NCBI RefSeq assembly: GCF_012931845.1
Contig: NZ_CP051884.1
Span: 1,550,001 to 1,614,000 of the forward strand
Origin: Cellulomonas taurus
GTDB lineage: Bacteria > Actinomycetota > Actinomycetes > Actinomycetales > Cellulomonadaceae
Reading direction: 5' to 3'
Length of the DNA stretch: 64,000 nt
Part shown: in pieces, positions 1 to 10,510 of the stretch
Layout of the letters: each line of letters starts with the position of its first letter
Numbering within the stretch: position 1 is the stretch's first letter
Program-made: the position numbers and the translations under genes
The notes under the pieces: model-generated
The model's database searches: none
What the model saw: only the letters and a program-made list of their open reading frames with translations
Told to the model about the DNA's origin: nothing

Positions 1-3000
1 ACTTCGCCTCGCTGTCGGCGCGGACCCTCGCGTACAAGGGGATGTTGACCACCGGGCAGCTGGAGCCGTTCTTCACGGACCTGTCCGACCCCCGGTACGC
101 GAGCGAGATCGCGCTGGTGCACTCGCGCTTCTCCACCAACACCTTCCCGTCCTGGCCGCTCGCCCAGCCGCTGCGCCTGATCGCGCACAACGGCGAGATC
201 AACACGGTCAAGGGCAACCGGAACTGGGTCGCCGCCCGCGAGGGCACCCTGCGCAGCGAGGAACTGGGCGACCTGTCGCCGCTGCTGCCGGTCTGTACCC
301 CCGGCGGGTCGGACTCCGCGTCCTTCGACGAGGTGCTGGAGCTGCTGCACCTGTCCGGCCGCAGCCTGCCGCACGCGGTGATGATGATGATCCCGGAGGC
401 GTGGGAGAACCACGCCCAGATGGATCCCGCCCGCCGCGCGTTCTACGAGTACCACGCCACCCTGATGGAGCCCTGGGACGGCCCGGCGGCGATCACGTTC
501 ACCGACGGCACCCTGATCGGTTCGGTGCAGGACCGCAACGGTCTGCGCCCGGGCCGGTTCTGGGTGACCGAGGACGGCCTGGTCGTGATGGCCTCCGAGG
601 CGGGCGTGCTCGACCTGGACCCGGCCAGCGTGGTCCGCAAGGGCCGCCTGGAGCCGGGCAAGATGTTCCTGGTCGACACCCGCAAGGGCCGGATCGTCGA
701 GGACGACGAGGTCAAGGCCCAGCTCGCCGCGCAGAAGCCCTACGCGCAGTGGGTGGCGGAGAACTCGGTCTACCTGGACCAGCTGCCGGAGCGGGAGCAC
801 ATCGCGCACTCGACCGCCAGCGTGCGCCGTCGTCAGCGCGCCTTCGGCTACACCGAGGAAGAGCTCAAGATCATCCTGACCCCGCTGGGCGCCACCGGTG
901 CCGAGCCGCTGGGTGCGATGGGGTCGGACACCCCGGTCGCGGTGCTGTCCAGCCGGCCGCGGCTGCTCTTCGACTACTTCACCCAGATGTTCGCCCAGGT
1001 CACCAACCCGCCGCTGGACGCGATCCGCGAGGAGCTGGTCACCAGCATCGGCGGTGCGATCGGCCCGGAGCCGAACCTGCTGGAGGACGGCCCGCAGCAC
1101 GCCCGCAAGCTGGTGCTGCCGTTCCCGGTCCTGGACAACGACGGCCTGGCCAAGATCGTCAAGGTGCACAAGGACCCGGCGATGGCGGGCATCTTCCGCA
1201 GCACCATCGTCCGCGGCCTCTACCCGGTCTCCGGCGGCGGCGCCGCTCTGGAGCACCGGCTGGAGGAGATCTTCGCCGAGGTGGACCGTGCGGTCTCCGA
1301 CGGCGTGAGCTTCATCGTGCTCTCCGACCGCGAGGGTGACGCCGACCGGGCGCCGATCCCGTCGCTGCTGCTGCTGTCGGCCGTGCACCACCACCTGCTG
1401 CGGCGGCACACCCGCACCCAGGTGTCGCTGGTGGTCGAGGCCGGCGATGTGCGCGAGGTGCACCACGTCGCGCTGCTGATCGGCTACGGCGCCGCCGCGG
1501 TGAACCCCTACCTGGCGATGGAGACCGTCGAGGACCTGGCACGGTCGGGCTTCCTCGGTGACGTCGAGCCGGAGAAGGCGGTCGCCAACCTGATCAAGGC
1601 CCTCGGCAAGGGCGTGCTCAAGGTGATGTCCAAGATGGGCATCTCCACCATCGCCTCCTACCGCGGCGCCCAGGTCTTCGAGGCCATCGGGCTGTCCCAC
1701 GCGCTGGTCGACCGGTACTTCACCGGCACCACCAGCCGTCTGGGCGGCATCGGCCTGGACGTGATCGCCGCCGAGGTCGCCGCGCGGCACGCCGACGCCT
1801 ACCCGGCCTCCGGCAACCGTCAGCCGCACCGCCGCCTGGCCACCGGTGGCGAGTACCAGTGGCGCCGGGACGGGGAGGACCACCTGTTCGACCCGGAGAC
1901 CGTCTTCCGGTTGCAGCACTCCACCCGTACCCGGCAGATGGACGTCTTCCGGCAGTACACCCACCGGGTCAACGAGCAGTCCGAGCGGCTGATGACCCTG
2001 CGCGGCCTGCTGACTTTCCGCGAGGGTGCGCGCACCCCGATCCCGGTGGAGGAGGTCGAGCCGATCAGCGAGATCGTCAAGCGGTTCTCCACCGGCGCGA
2101 TGTCCTACGGGTCGATCAGCCAGGAGGCGCACGAGACCCTGGCCATCGCGATGAACCGGCTCGGCGCCAAGTCGAACACCGGTGAGGGCGGCGAGGACCC
2201 GGAGCGGCTGCATGACCCGGAGCGCCGCTCCGCGATCAAGCAGATCGCCTCCGGTCGGTTCGGGGTGACCAGCGAGTACCTGACCTTCGCCGACGACATC
2301 CAGATCAAGCTCGCCCAGGGCGCCAAGCCCGGTGAGGGCGGTCAGCTGCCCGGCCCGAAGGTCTACCCCTGGGTCGCCAAGACCCGGCACTCGACCCCCG
2401 GCGTCGGCCTGATCTCCCCGCCGCCGCACCACGACATCTACTCGATCGAGGATCTGGCCCAGCTGATCCACGACGCGAAGAACGCCAACCCGTCGGCCCG
2501 GATCCACACCAAGCTGGTCTCGGAGTTCGGCGTCGGCACCATCGCCGCGGGTGTCGCCAAGGCGCACTCGGACGTCGTACTGATCTCCGGCCACGACGGC
2601 GGCACCGGTGCCAGCCCGCTGACCTCGCTCAAGCACGCCGGGACCCCCTGGGAGATCGGCCTGGCCGAGACCCAGCAGACCCTGGTGCTGAACGACCTGC
2701 GTGACCGGGTGGTCGTCCAGGTGGACGGTCAGCTCAAGACCGGTCGGGACGTGATCATCGGTGCGCTGCTCGGGGCCGAGGAGTTCGGCTTCGCCACCGC
2801 CCCGCTGGTGGTCTCCGGCTGCATCATGATGCGGGTCTGCCACCAGGACACCTGCCCGGTCGGCGTCGCCACCCAGAACCCGGAGCTGCGCGCCCGGTTC
2901 ACCGGCAAGGCCGAGTTCGTGGTCACCTTCTTCGAGTTCATCGCCCAGGAGGTGCGCGAGATCCTGGCCGAGCTGGGCTTCCGCAGCCTCGAGGAGGCGG

Positions 3001-4019
3001 TCGGGCACGTCGAGCTGCTGGACACCCGCCAGGCCGTCGACCACTGGAAGGCACAGGGACTGGACCTGTCGCCGGTGCTCGCGGTGCCCGAGGTGCTGCC
3101 CGGCTCGGCCCTGCACCACGTGCAGGACCAGGACCACGGCCTCGACCGGGCGCTGGACAACCAGTTCATCGCCCTGGCCGGACCGGCCCTGGAGGACGCC
3201 CGGCCGGTGACCATCGAGCTCCCGGTGCGCAACGTGAACCGGACGGTCGGCACCATGCTCGGCCACGAGGTCACCAAGCGCTACGGCGGCGAGGGCCTGC
3301 CGGACGGCACCATCGACGTGCGGCTCACCGGCTCGGCCGGGCAGTCGTTCGGCGCGTTCCTGCCGAGCGGCATCACCCTGACCCTGGAGGGCGACGCCAA
3401 CGACTACGTCGGCAAGGGCCTGTCCGGCGGCCGGATCGTGGTCCGCCCGCACCGGTCGGCCGCGCTGGCCGGGTCACACAACGTGATCGCCGGCAACGTG
3501 ATCGGCTACGGCGCGACCTCCGGGGAGCTGTTCGCCAGCGGCCTGACCGGTGAGCGCTTCGGGGTGCGCAACTCCGGTGCGACCCTGGTCACCGAGGGCG
3601 TGGGCGACCACGGCTGCGAGTACATGACCGGCGGCACCGTGCTGGTGCTCGGCCGCACCGGGCGGAACTTCGCCGCGGGCATGTCCGGCGGGTCGGCCTA
3701 CGTGCTGGACCTCAAGCCGGAGCGGGTGAACGTGCAGTCGATGGCTGCGGGGGAGTTGGCCCTCACCGCGCTCACCGACGAGGACGCCGCGCTGGTCACC
3801 GACCTGATCCGCCGTCACCGTGAGCTGACCGGCTCGCAGATCGCCGCCGAGCTGCTCGACGGCGACACCCTGTCCGACGAGGTCCGCGCCCGGTTCACCC
3901 GGGTGCAGCCGGTCGAGTACTCCCGGGTCCGGGAGGCGCTCGCCCAGGCACAGGCCGATGGACTCGACACCAGCGCCCCCGGCGTGTGGGAGAGCATTCT
4001 GGAGGTGGCACGTGGCTGA
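1..4019 (+). CDS. gltB: Glutamate synthase large subunit (5' end outside window)
   Basis: Large subunit of NADPH-dependent glutamate synthase, which makes two glutamates from glutamine and 2-oxoglutarate in the cytoplasm. The reading frame is open from base 3 (residues [15 protein letters not shown]), so the N-terminal part with the catalytic Cys of the glutaminase domain lies before the window. Visible in order are the rest of the class II amidotransferase domain (HNGEINT at about 186-206), the central domain, the FMN-binding synthase domain with the 3Fe-4S cysteine pattern C-x5-C-x4-C near 2820-2855, and the C-terminal GXGXG beta-helix (GGRIVV, GYGATSG) near 3430-3690. The last 8 bases overlap gltD, so the two subunits are probably translationally coupled. 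Family assignment is secure. Confidence 0.97.
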   Translation, partial: FASLSARTLAYKGMLTTGQLEPFFTDLSDPRYASEIALVHSRFSTNTFPSWPLAQPLRLIAHNGEINTVKGNRNWVAAREGTLRSEELGDLSPLLPVCTPGGSDSASFDEVLELLHLSGRSLPHAVMMMIPEAWENHAQMDPARRAFYEYHATLMEPWDGPAAITFTDGTLIGSVQDRNGLRPGRFWVTEDGLVVMASEAGVLDLDPASVVRKGRLEPGKMFLVDTRKGRIVEDDEVKAQLAAQKPYAQWVAENSVYLDQLPEREHIAHSTASVRRRQRAFGYTEEELKIILTPLGATGAEPLGAMGSDTPVAVLSSRPRLLFDYFTQMFAQVTNPPLDAIREELVTSIGGAIGPEPNLLEDGPQHARKLVLPFPVLDNDGLAKIVKVHKDPAMAGIFRSTIVRGLYPVSGGGAALEHRLEEIFAEVDRAVSDGVSFIVLSDREGDADRAPIPSLLLLSAVHHHLLRRHTRTQVSLVVEAGDVREVHHVALLIGYGAAAVNPYLAMETVEDLARSGFLGDVEPEKAVANLIKALGKGVLKVMSKMGISTIASYRGAQVFEAIGLSHALVDRYFTGTTSRLGGIGLDVIAAEVAARHADAYPASGNRQPHRRLATGGEYQWRRDGEDHLFDPETVFRLQHSTRTRQMDVFRQYTHRVNEQSERLMTLRGLLTFREGARTPIPVEEVEPISEIVKRFSTGAMSYGSISQEAHETLAIAMNRLGAKSNTGEGGEDPERLHDPERRSAIKQIASGRFGVTSEYLTFADDIQIKLAQGAKPGEGGQLPGPKVYPWVAKTRHSTPGVGLISPPPHHDIYSIEDLAQLIHDAKNANPSARIHTKLVSEFGVGTIAAGVAKAHSDVVLISGHDGGTGASPLTSLKHAGTPWEIGLAETQQTLVLNDLRDRVVVQVDGQLKTGRDVIIGALLGAEEFGFATAPLVVSGCIMMRVCHQDTCPVGVATQNPELRARFTGKAEFVVTFFEFIAQEVREILAELGFRSLEEAVGHVELLDTRQAVDHWKAQGLDLSPVLAVPEVLPGSALHHVQDQDHGLDRALDNQFIALAGPALEDARPVTIELPVRNVNRTVGTMLGHEVTKRYGGEGLPDGTIDVRLTGSAGQSFGAFLPSGITLTLEGDANDYVGKGLSGGRIVVRPHRSAALAGSHNVIAGNVIGYGATSGELFASGLTGERFGVRNSGATLVTEGVGDHGCEYMTGGTVLVLGRTGRNFAAGMSGGSAYVLDLKPERVNVQSMAAGELALTALTDEDAALVTDLIRRHRELTGSQIAAELLDGDTLSDEVRARFTRVQPVEYSRVREALAQAQADGLDTSAPGVWESILEVARG

Positions 4020-5490
4020 CCCCCGTGGGTTCCTGAAGGTCCGGGAGCGCGAGCTGCCCCCGAACCGCCCGGTCGAACTGCGGCTGATGGACTGGCGCGA
4101 GGTGCACGAGCACCTGTCCGTCGCCGAGGACAAGCAGTCGGCGACCCTGATCCACCAGCAGGCCGGTCGCTGCATGGACTGCGGTGTGCCGTTCTGCCAC
4201 AACGGCTGTCCGCTCGGGAACCTGATCCCGGAGTGGAACGACCTGGTCTGGCGCGGGCAGTGGGCGGAGGCCATCGAGCGGCTGCACGCCACCAACAACT
4301 TCCCGGAGTTCACCGGTCGGATCTGCCCGGCCCCCTGCGAGTCCGCCTGCGTGCTGGGCATCAACCAGCCCCCGGTGACGATCAAGAACGTCGAGGTCAC
4401 GATCATCGACGAGGCCTTCGACCGTGGGCTGGTGACCCCGCAGGTGCCGCAGCGCCTGACCGGGCACACCGTCGCCGTGGTCGGTTCCGGCCCCGCCGGT
4501 CTGGCCGCCGCCCAGCAGCTGACCCGGGCCGGGCACACCGTCGCGGTCTACGAGCGCGACGACGAGATCGGCGGCCTGCTGCGCTACGGCGTGCCGGACT
4601 TCAAGCTGGAGAAGCGGCACATCGACCGCCGTCTGGCGCAGATGTCCGCCGAGGGCACCCGGTTCCGTCCCGGCGTGGCGATCGGAACCGACATCACCTG
4701 GGCGCAGCTGCGTGCCCGCTACGACGCCGTGGTGATCGCCACCGGCTCCACCGTGCCGCGCGAGCTCGCGCTGCCCGGCCGCGAGCTGTCCGGCATCCAC
4801 CCGGCGATGGACTACCTGCACCAGTCGAACGCGCTGGTCGCGGGCAAGGTGGTCGCCGAGCCGATCGACGCCGCCGGCAAGCACGTGATCGTGATCGGTG
4901 GCGGTGACACCGGATCGGACTGCCTCGGGACCGCACTGCGCCAGGGAGCCGCCTCGGTCACCACACTCGCCATCGGCAAGCAGCCGCCGACCGAGCGCCC
5001 GGCGAACCAGCCCTGGCCGACCGACCCGGTGGTCTTCGAGGTCTCGTCCTCGCACGAGGAGGGCGGTGAGCGCACGTACCTCGCGTCCACGGTGGCCTTC
5101 GAGGGCACCGACGGGCAGGTGACGTCGCTGACGCTGGCCGACACCGAGTACCTGCCGGACGGTCGTCGGGTGCCCACCCCGGGCACCGAGCGCAGCATCC
5201 CGGCCGACCTGGTGCTGATCGCGATGGGCTTCACCGGTCCGGAGACCGAGCACCTGGTCGAGCAGACCGGGGTCGACCTGACCGGACGCGGCACGATCAA
5301 GCGGGCCGCCGACTTCGCGACCAGCGAGCCCGGCGTGTTCGTGGCCGGGGACGCCGGTCGCGGCCAGTCGCTGATCGTGTGGGCGATCGCCGAGGGGCGG
5401 GCCGCCGCCGCCGCGGTGGACAGCTACCTGACCGGCAGCACCGAGTTGCCCGCACCGGTCACCGCCGCCACCACCGCGCTGCGCGCCTGA
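4012..5490 (+). CDS. gltD: Glutamate synthase small subunit
   Basis: Small subunit (492 aa) that passes electrons from NADPH through FAD and two 4Fe-4S clusters to GltB. The N-terminal cysteine clusters are visible ([13 protein letters not shown] and CPAPCESAC), followed by an FAD-binding Rossmann motif ([14 protein letters not shown]), a second NADPH-binding motif ([13 protein letters not shown]) and a C-terminal FAD motif ([12 protein letters not shown]). I chose the GTG at 4012 because GGAGG at 4001-4005 stands 6 bases upstream and [10 protein letters not shown] is the usual start of the family. An in-frame ATG further upstream lies inside gltB. The length is normal. Confidence 0.97.
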   Translation: MADPRGFLKVRERELPPNRPVELRLMDWREVHEHLSVAEDKQSATLIHQQAGRCMDCGVPFCHNGCPLGNLIPEWNDLVWRGQWAEAIERLHATNNFPEFTGRICPAPCESACVLGINQPPVTIKNVEVTIIDEAFDRGLVTPQVPQRLTGHTVAVVGSGPAGLAAAQQLTRAGHTVAVYERDDEIGGLLRYGVPDFKLEKRHIDRRLAQMSAEGTRFRPGVAIGTDITWAQLRARYDAVVIATGSTVPRELALPGRELSGIHPAMDYLHQSNALVAGKVVAEPIDAAGKHVIVIGGGDTGSDCLGTALRQGAASVTTLAIGKQPPTERPANQPWPTDPVVFEVSSSHEEGGERTYLASTVAFEGTDGQVTSLTLADTEYLPDGRRVPTPGTERSIPADLVLIAMGFTGPETEHLVEQTGVDLTGRGTIKRAADFATSEPGVFVAGDAGRGQSLIVWAIAEGRAAAAAVDSYLTGSTELPAPVTAATTALRA

Positions 5491-5511
5491 CCGCGCGCAC
5501 CCCGCGCGCCC

Positions 5512-5570
5512 GACCCCGCGCACCGCGCGCACCCGACCCCGCGCACCGCGCGCACCCGACCCCGCGCACC
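5512..5570. repeat. 23-bp tandem repeat in C/G-rich intergenic DNA
   Basis: Two complete units and one partial unit of a 23-base repeat start at 5512, 5535 and 5558; each begins GACCCCGCGCACC and carries on with GCGCGCACCC. The surrounding 5491-5590 is a purine-poor CGCGCACC-type low-complexity tract. It lies directly after gltD. No coding function is supported. Confidence 0.75.
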
Positions 5571-5592
5571 CCACGCACCCCGCGCACCCAGG

Positions 5593-5640
5593 TGACAGAA
5601 ACCGACGCTCGAGCCCCGCTTCCAGCGTCGGTTTCTGTCA
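5593..5640. repeat. 17-bp perfect inverted repeat with 14-base loop
   Basis: The left arm (5593-5609, TGACAGAAACCGACGCT) is the exact reverse complement of the right arm (5624-5640), with a 14-base loop. It could form a strong hairpin 103 bases after the gltD stop and so may act as a terminator. The arms are less GC-rich than normal terminators here and are not followed by a T-run, so a dispersed palindromic repeat or a protein-binding site is also possible. The rest of the gap up to pyk holds only a weak promoter candidate. Confidence 0.7.
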
Positions 5641-5765
5641 TCTCGGCTCCGCGCTGTGTCCTAGGTCCTGGTATGGGCTCGTAGGGATGGGTACGTGGGG
5701 GGGTATTCGGGTGGGATCGGTCTCGGTCGGCGGGCACGGGGGAGGGCAAACCGCGTGCGGGGACG

Positions 5766-5771
5766 TAGACT
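5766..5771 (+). promoter_or_regulatory. Candidate -10 box for pyk
   Basis: TAGACT fits the actinobacterial -10 pattern TANNNT and lies 102 bases before the pyk start. No convincing -35 element is seen 16-18 bases upstream. Confidence 0.35.
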
Positions 5772-5873
5772 GAGCCACGGCCTGGTGCGTCCGGTCGTGG
5801 ACGTCTGGACATCCGGCCTGAACGGCGAGGACACCCTCGAACCGCCCACCACGAAAGGCCAAGGCTGTTACCC

Positions 5874-7304
5874 ATGCGTAGAGCGAAGATCGTCTGCACC
5901 ATCGGCCCCGCGACGGAGTCCGCCGAGCAGATCCAGGCTCTGGTCGACGCCGGTATGGACGTCGCCCGAATCAACCGGAGCCACGGCGACGCCGAGGCGC
6001 ACGCCAAGGTGTACGAGAACGTCCGCGCCGCCGCTCAGGCCTCGGGCCGCTCCGTCGCCGTCCTGGTCGACCTCCAGGGCCCGAAGATCCGCCTCGGCCG
6101 GTTCGCCGAGGGCAAGCACTACCTCGCCGAGGGTGACACCTTCACCATCACCACCGAGGACGTGCCGGGCACCAAGGAGCTCGTCTCCACCACGCACAAG
6201 GGCCTGCCGAACGACGCCCGGGTCGGTGACCCGCTGCTGATCGACGACGGCCGCGTGCTGGTCCGCGTCACCGCGGTCGAGGGCCCCCGGGTCGTCACCC
6301 GCGTCGAGGTCGCCGGTCCGGTCTCGAACAACAAGGGCATCAACCTGCCCGGCGTGGCCGTCTCCGTGCCGGCCATGTCCGAGAAGGACACCGAGGACCT
6401 GCGCTGGGCGCTGCGGATCGGCGCCGACATCATCGCGCTGTCCTTCGTCCGGAACGCCGCCGACTACGACGACGTGCGCCGGATCATGGAGGAGGAGGGC
6501 CGGGTCGTCCCGGTCATCGCCAAGGTCGAGAAGCCGCAGGCGGTCGAGAACCTGCCGGAGATCGTCGACGCCTTCGACGGCATCATGGTCGCCCGTGGCG
6601 ACCTCGGTGTGGAGCTGCCGCTGGAGCAGGTCCCGCTGGTGCAGAAGCGCGCGATCGAGCTGGCCCGTCGCAGCGCGAAGCCGGTCATCGTCGCCACCCA
6701 GGTGCTCGAGTCCATGACCAACAACCCGCGCCCGACCCGCGCCGAGACCTCGGACTGCGCCAACGCGGTGCTCGACGGTGCCGACGCGGTCATGCTGTCC
6801 GGTGAGACCTCGGTCGGCGAGTACCCGATCGAGACCGTGCGCACCATGGCGCGGATCATCGAGGCCACCGAGGAGATGGGCCGCGAGCGGATCGCTCCGC
6901 TCGGTTCGACCCCGCACACCCGCGGTGGCGCGATCACCCGGGCCGCCGCCGAGGTCGGTGAGGCGCTGGACGTGAAGTACCTGGTGACCTTCACCCAGTC
7001 CGGTGACTCCGCCCGTCGGATGTCCCGCCTGCGCAGCTCCATCCCGCTGCTGGCCTTCACCCCGGACGAGGCGGTGCGCAACCGCCTGTCGCTGACCTGG
7101 GGCACCCAGACCTACCAGGTGCCGCCGGTCGAGCACACCGACGACATGGTCAAGCAGGTCGAGCAGACCCTGCGCGCCCAGGGCCTGGCCGAGTCCGGCG
7201 ACTACGTGGTCGTCGTGGCCGGTACCCCGGTCGGCGTGGTCGGCTCCACCAACACCGTCGTGGTGCACAAGATCGGTGACGAGGCCTCCGGCCGCGTCGC
7301 CTGA
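5874..7304 (+). CDS. pyk: Pyruvate kinase
   Basis: Last enzyme of glycolysis: phosphoenolpyruvate plus ADP gives pyruvate plus ATP, in the cytoplasm. The 476-aa protein has the typical start (MRRAKIVCTIGPATES), the substrate-binding segment INRSHGD, a beta-barrel B domain, the signature region VIAKVEKPQAVENL with its catalytic Lys, the active-site segment MVARGDLGVEL, and VATQVLESM. The C-terminal domain (residues about 350-476) carries the allosteric site. ATG at 5874 follows AAGG at 5861-5864. It is monocistronic, with a gap before it and a terminator behind it. Length is normal. Confidence 0.97.
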   Translation: MRRAKIVCTIGPATESAEQIQALVDAGMDVARINRSHGDAEAHAKVYENVRAAAQASGRSVAVLVDLQGPKIRLGRFAEGKHYLAEGDTFTITTEDVPGTKELVSTTHKGLPNDARVGDPLLIDDGRVLVRVTAVEGPRVVTRVEVAGPVSNNKGINLPGVAVSVPAMSEKDTEDLRWALRIGADIIALSFVRNAADYDDVRRIMEEEGRVVPVIAKVEKPQAVENLPEIVDAFDGIMVARGDLGVELPLEQVPLVQKRAIELARRSAKPVIVATQVLESMTNNPRPTRAETSDCANAVLDGADAVMLSGETSVGEYPIETVRTMARIIEATEEMGRERIAPLGSTPHTRGGAITRAAAEVGEALDVKYLVTFTQSGDSARRMSRLRSSIPLLAFTPDEAVRNRLSLTWGTQTYQVPPVEHTDDMVKQVEQTLRAQGLAESGDYVVVVAGTPVGVVGSTNTVVVHKIGDEASGRVA

Positions 7305-7323
7305 TCACCTCATCAGCACGGCA

Positions 7324-7362
7324 CCGAACGGCCCCGCGGCATTGCGCCGTGGGGCCGTTCGG
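7324..7362 (+). terminator. Terminator after pyk
   Basis: A 16-bp stem (7325-7340 with 7346-7361, one G:T pair) and a 5-base loop start about 20 bases after the pyk stop. There is no long T-run, as is common in high-GC actinobacteria. Confidence 0.8.
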
Positions 7363-7420
7363 CGTTCGCGGGACCTGTGACCCCTGGCGGTGGCGGCCGG
7401 CGGATGATGAGGTGTCAGGC

Positions 7421-8053
7421 ATGCCACGTCTCTTGCGCATCCTCACGGTCGGTGCCGCCCTGAGCACCGGGTACGTCCTGGCCCGACAGCAGGCCCTGCG
7501 CCTGGGGGCGACCCAGGTGGAACGGTCGATCGGGTTGCCCGGCGACGAGCTGCTGCCGGATGCCGACCTGGTCGCCACCCGGGCGATCACCGTCCCCGCG
7601 CCCGCGTCCGCGGTGTTCCCCTGGCTGCTGCAGCTGGGCCAGGGGCGCGGTGGCTTCTACAGCTATGACGCACTGGAGAACCTGCTCGGGCTGGACATCC
7701 ACTCCGCCGACCGGATCGTGCCGGAGTGGCAGGACCTCGCGGTCGGCGACTCGGTGCGGCTGGGCGAGCGGGTCGAGCTGCGGGTGGCGCGACAGGAACC
7801 CGACCGGGCGCTCGTCCTGCAGGGTGACGCGCCCGCGCTGCCGGACGAGGAGACCGCGCCCTTCGACTTCGTGTGGTCGTTCGTGCTCCGGCCCGGTCAG
7901 CTGCCGGGCACCACGCGGCTGGTGGTGCGCGAACGCTACGGCTACCGCGAACCGTGGGCCCGGTACCCGGTGGCGGCGATGACCTGGGCCAGCACGCTGA
8001 TGACCGCCGGGATGCTTCGCGGCATCCGCGACCGCGCGGCACGCGCGCGCTGA
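7421..8053 (+). CDS. SRPBCC-like small-ligand-binding protein
   Basis: A 210-aa protein of unknown function that resembles the SRPBCC (START/Bet v1-like) fold: TVPAPASAVFPWLLQLGQ followed by RGGFYSYD and a long C-terminal helix. Residues 1-25 could be a short hydrophobic helix. I start at ATG 7421, with GAGG at 7409-7412; the frame also extends upstream to 7349, but that would place the start inside the pyk terminator. Related proteins often bind hydrophobic ligands, but no ligand can be named. It is followed by a DinB-like gene 96 bases on. Confidence 0.7.
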   Translation: MPRLLRILTVGAALSTGYVLARQQALRLGATQVERSIGLPGDELLPDADLVATRAITVPAPASAVFPWLLQLGQGRGGFYSYDALENLLGLDIHSADRIVPEWQDLAVGDSVRLGERVELRVARQEPDRALVLQGDAPALPDEETAPFDFVWSFVLRPGQLPGTTRLVVRERYGYREPWARYPVAAMTWASTLMTAGMLRGIRDRAARAR

Positions 8054-8149
8054 CCTCGGCGCGCCCCGGGTGAGCTGTCCGAACGCGCTGGGTGCAGGCG
8101 TCTGCCATGGACCGTGCGCGCGCAGGTCGGCGGGCATAGCGTGGCAGGC

Positions 8150-8656
8150 ATGAACGGAATCGATGTCCTGACCGAGGGATTCGGCCGACTCGACGACCTG
8201 GTGCGCACCGCCGTCTCCGGACTCGGCGAGGCGCAGCTGGCCGAGCGGATCGGACCGCAGGCGAACACCGTGGCGTGGCTGGTCTGGCACCTCGCCCGGG
8301 AGCAGGACGCCCAGATCGCCGAGCTCTCCGGCACCGACGAGGTGTGGGTCGCCGACGGGTGGGCCGACCGCTTCGCGCTGCCGCTCGACCGCGCGGACAA
8401 CGGCTACGGGAACAGTCCCCAGCAGGTGGCGGTGGTGCGGGCCTCCGCCGAGCTGCTGGTCGGCTACGCGCAGGCGGCGACGGCCGCGTCGATCGGGTAC
8501 GTCTCGGGGCTGACCGACGACCAGTTGGACGACGTGATCGACCCGGGCTGGGACCCGCCGGTCACCCGGGGCGTCCGCCTGGTCAGTGTCCTGGACGACG
8601 CGATCCAGCACGCGGGCCAGGCGGCGTTCGTGCGCGGGATCCTGCTCAGCGCCTAG
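8150..8656 (+). CDS. DinB/DUF664-like protein
   Basis: A 168-aa protein resembling the DinB-like four-helix fold (DUF664 / mycothiol-dependent enzyme group). It has His residues in helices (VWHLAREQD and AIQHAGQAAFVRG) that in this family bind a metal. The substrate is unknown; in actinobacteria several relatives use mycothiol. I chose the ATG at 8150 because TAGCGT (8137-8142) lies 7 bases before it, a leaderless promoter pattern, and no Shine-Dalgarno is present. The last 11 bases overlap the end of the convergent fepC gene. Confidence 0.75.
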   Translation: MNGIDVLTEGFGRLDDLVRTAVSGLGEAQLAERIGPQANTVAWLVWHLAREQDAQIAELSGTDEVWVADGWADRFALPLDRADNGYGNSPQQVAVVRASAELLVGYAQAATAASIGYVSGLTDDQLDDVIDPGWDPPVTRGVRLVSVLDDAIQHAGQAAFVRGILLSA

Positions 8657-9488
8657 GCCGACGGCCGCTCGGACCCGGAGCGGCGATCGACCTCGGGTCC
8701 GCCGAGCGACGGTCCAGCGGGACCACCATCGGGGTGCCGGTCACCGGGTCCGGCACCACCCGGCAGGGCAGGTCGAAGACCCGGTGCACGAGGTCCTCGG
8801 TGAGCACGTCCTGGGGCGGCCCCTGCGCCACCACCGTTCCGTCCCGCATCGCGATCAGGTGGGTGGCGTAGCGGGCCGCGTGGTGCAGGTCGTGCAGCAC
8901 CGCCACCAGCGTCCGGCCCTGCTGCTCATGCAGATCGCGGCACAGGTCCAGCACCTCGATCTGGTGGGCGATGTCCAGGAACGTGGTCGGCTCGTCGAGC
9001 AGGAGCAGCGGGGTGTCCTGGGCGAGCACCATCGCCAGCCAGACCCGTTGCCGTTGCCCGCCGGACAGTTCCCCGGCCGGCCGGTCGGCGAGGTCGCCGA
9101 CGCCGGTGGCCCGCATCGCCTGCTGCACCGCTGCCTCGTCCTGTGGGGACCACTGGCGCAGCAGGTGCTGGTGCGGGAACCGGCCACGGGCGACCAGATC
9201 GGCGACGGTGATCCCGTCCGGCGCGGTGGGCGACTGGGGGAGCAGGGCGAGTCGCCGGGAGGTCTCCTTGGCCGGGCGCGACCGGATCGGTGCGTCGTCC
9301 AGGTACACCTCGCCGGAGCGGGGTCGCAGCAGGCGGGCCAGGGCACGCAGCAGGGTGGATTTCCCGCAGGCGTTCGGCCCCACGATCACGGTGAACGAGT
9401 CGTTCGGGATGCTGACGTCCAGGGACCGGGCGATCACCCGGTCGTCGTAGCCGAGGCTGAGGTCCTCGGCGCGCAGGCGGTCGGTCAC
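8646..9488 (-). CDS. fepC: Ferric siderophore ABC transporter, ATP-binding protein
   Basis: ATPase (280 aa) that drives ferric siderophore import at the inner face of the membrane. It has Walker A GPNACGKST, Q-loop LLPQSP, signature LSGGQRQR, Walker B LLLLDEP and H-loop VLHDLHH; the insert FPHQHLLRQWS after the Q-loop is typical of the FepC/FecE/FhuC family. The GTG start at 9488 overlaps the upstream permease stop as GTGA and is preceded by GGAAGGA. It is the last gene of the fepBDGC operon. An apparent N-terminal extension in this frame is shadow sequence of fepG. Confidence 0.94.
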   Translation of the reverse strand: MTDRLRAEDLSLGYDDRVIARSLDVSIPNDSFTVIVGPNACGKSTLLRALARLLRPRSGEVYLDDAPIRSRPAKETSRRLALLPQSPTAPDGITVADLVARGRFPHQHLLRQWSPQDEAAVQQAMRATGVGDLADRPAGELSGGQRQRVWLAMVLAQDTPLLLLDEPTTFLDIAHQIEVLDLCRDLHEQQGRTLVAVLHDLHHAARYATHLIAMRDGTVVAQGPPQDVLTEDLVHRVFDLPCRVVPDPVTGTPMVVPLDRRSADPRSIAAPGPSGRRPRR

Positions 9489-10510
9489 GAGGTGTGGTCC
9501 TTCCGGGTGAGCAGCCAGAGCAGGTAGATCCCACCGAGCAGTCCGGTGGCGATCCCGACCGGCACCGACCAGGCGAAGGGCAGATGCGCCGACAGCAGAT
9601 CGGCGGCGACCAGCAGGGTGGCGCCGAGGAATGCCGACGGGATCAGCTGGGCACCCGTCGCGCGGGTGAGTCGCCGCACCAGCTGGGGTGCGGCGAGAGC
9701 GACGAAGGCGATCGGCCCCGCGGCGGCGGTGGCCACGGCGGTGAGGGCGACCCCGAGGGCGGTGGCGATCATCCGGGTCCGACCGGCCGACACGCCGAGC
9801 TGCCGGGCGGTGTCGTCGCCCATCTCCAGGACGTTCAGCCGACGGGACTGGGTGGCGACCAGCGGCAGCACGACGGCCAGCACCACGAGCACCGGCACCG
9901 CCTGCTCCCAGCGACGACCGTTCAGCGAACCCTGCAACCAGATCTCCGCCTCCAGCGCCTGATCGAGGTTCGCCCGGGTGAGCAGGAGCGAGTTGACCGC
10001 CTTCAGCAGCGCGCCGACCCCGATGCCGACCAGCACCAGGCGGTACCCGCCGCCGGAGCGCTTCGACGCCGACAGCCCGAAGACGACGGCGGCGGTGACC
10101 GCCCCGCCCCCGATCGCCCACCCGCCGACCTCCAGCGGTCCGCCGTCGAACCAGGCGATCTGCAGCACGGCGCCGGTGGCAGCCCCGGCGGTGAAGCCGA
10201 TCAGGTCCGGGGAACCGAGCACATTGCGCGAGATCGACTGGAAGATCGCCCCGGCCGTGCCCAGCGCGGCGCCGACACCCAGCGCGGTGAGCAGCCGGGG
10301 GAGTCGGATGCCCAGGACCACCCGGCCGGTCCGGGGGTCCACCTCGCGGCCGAGCAGGGTGTCCAGGATCTCGGCGGCCGACAGCGGGATCGTGCCGCGC
10401 CCCATCGCGACCACGCCGAGCGCGACCGCCACCACCAGCAACGCCAGGCAGATCACCACCGTGCGCGGCGACCACCGCAGGGAGAACCCCCGCCAGCGCA
10501 GGACGCTCAC
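9485..10510 (-). CDS. fepG: Ferric siderophore ABC transporter permease (FepG/FecD type)
   Basis: Polytopic inner-membrane permease (341 aa) of the FecCD family, predicted to form the import channel together with the fepD product. About nine to ten hydrophobic segments are visible, with family motifs RLPRLLTALGVGAALG, AGAIFQSISRNVLGSPDLIG and GPIAFVALAAPQLVRRL. The EAA-like loop near the end contacts the ATPase. The GTG start at 10510 overlaps the fepD stop by 4 bases, and its own stop overlaps the fepC start, so the three genes are tightly coupled. The assignment of fepG rather than fepD rests on gene order and is interchangeable. Confidence 0.93.
   Translation of the reverse strand: MSVLRWRGFSLRWSPRTVVICLALLVVAVALGVVAMGRGTIPLSAAEILDTLLGREVDPRTGRVVLGIRLPRLLTALGVGAALGTAGAIFQSISRNVLGSPDLIGFTAGAATGAVLQIAWFDGGPLEVGGWAIGGGAVTAAVVFGLSASKRSGGGYRLVLVGIGVGALLKAVNSLLLTRANLDQALEAEIWLQGSLNGRRWEQAVPVLVVLAVVLPLVATQSRRLNVLEMGDDTARQLGVSAGRTRMIATALGVALTAVATAAAGPIAFVALAAPQLVRRLTRATGAQLIPSAFLGATLLVAADLLSAHLPFAWSVPVGIATGLLGGIYLLWLLTRKDHTS

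Noticed and set aside
5491..5590. A CRISPR array in the repeat tract after gltD
   Set aside because: Units are 23 bases without unique spacers, there are fewer than three copies and no cas genes.
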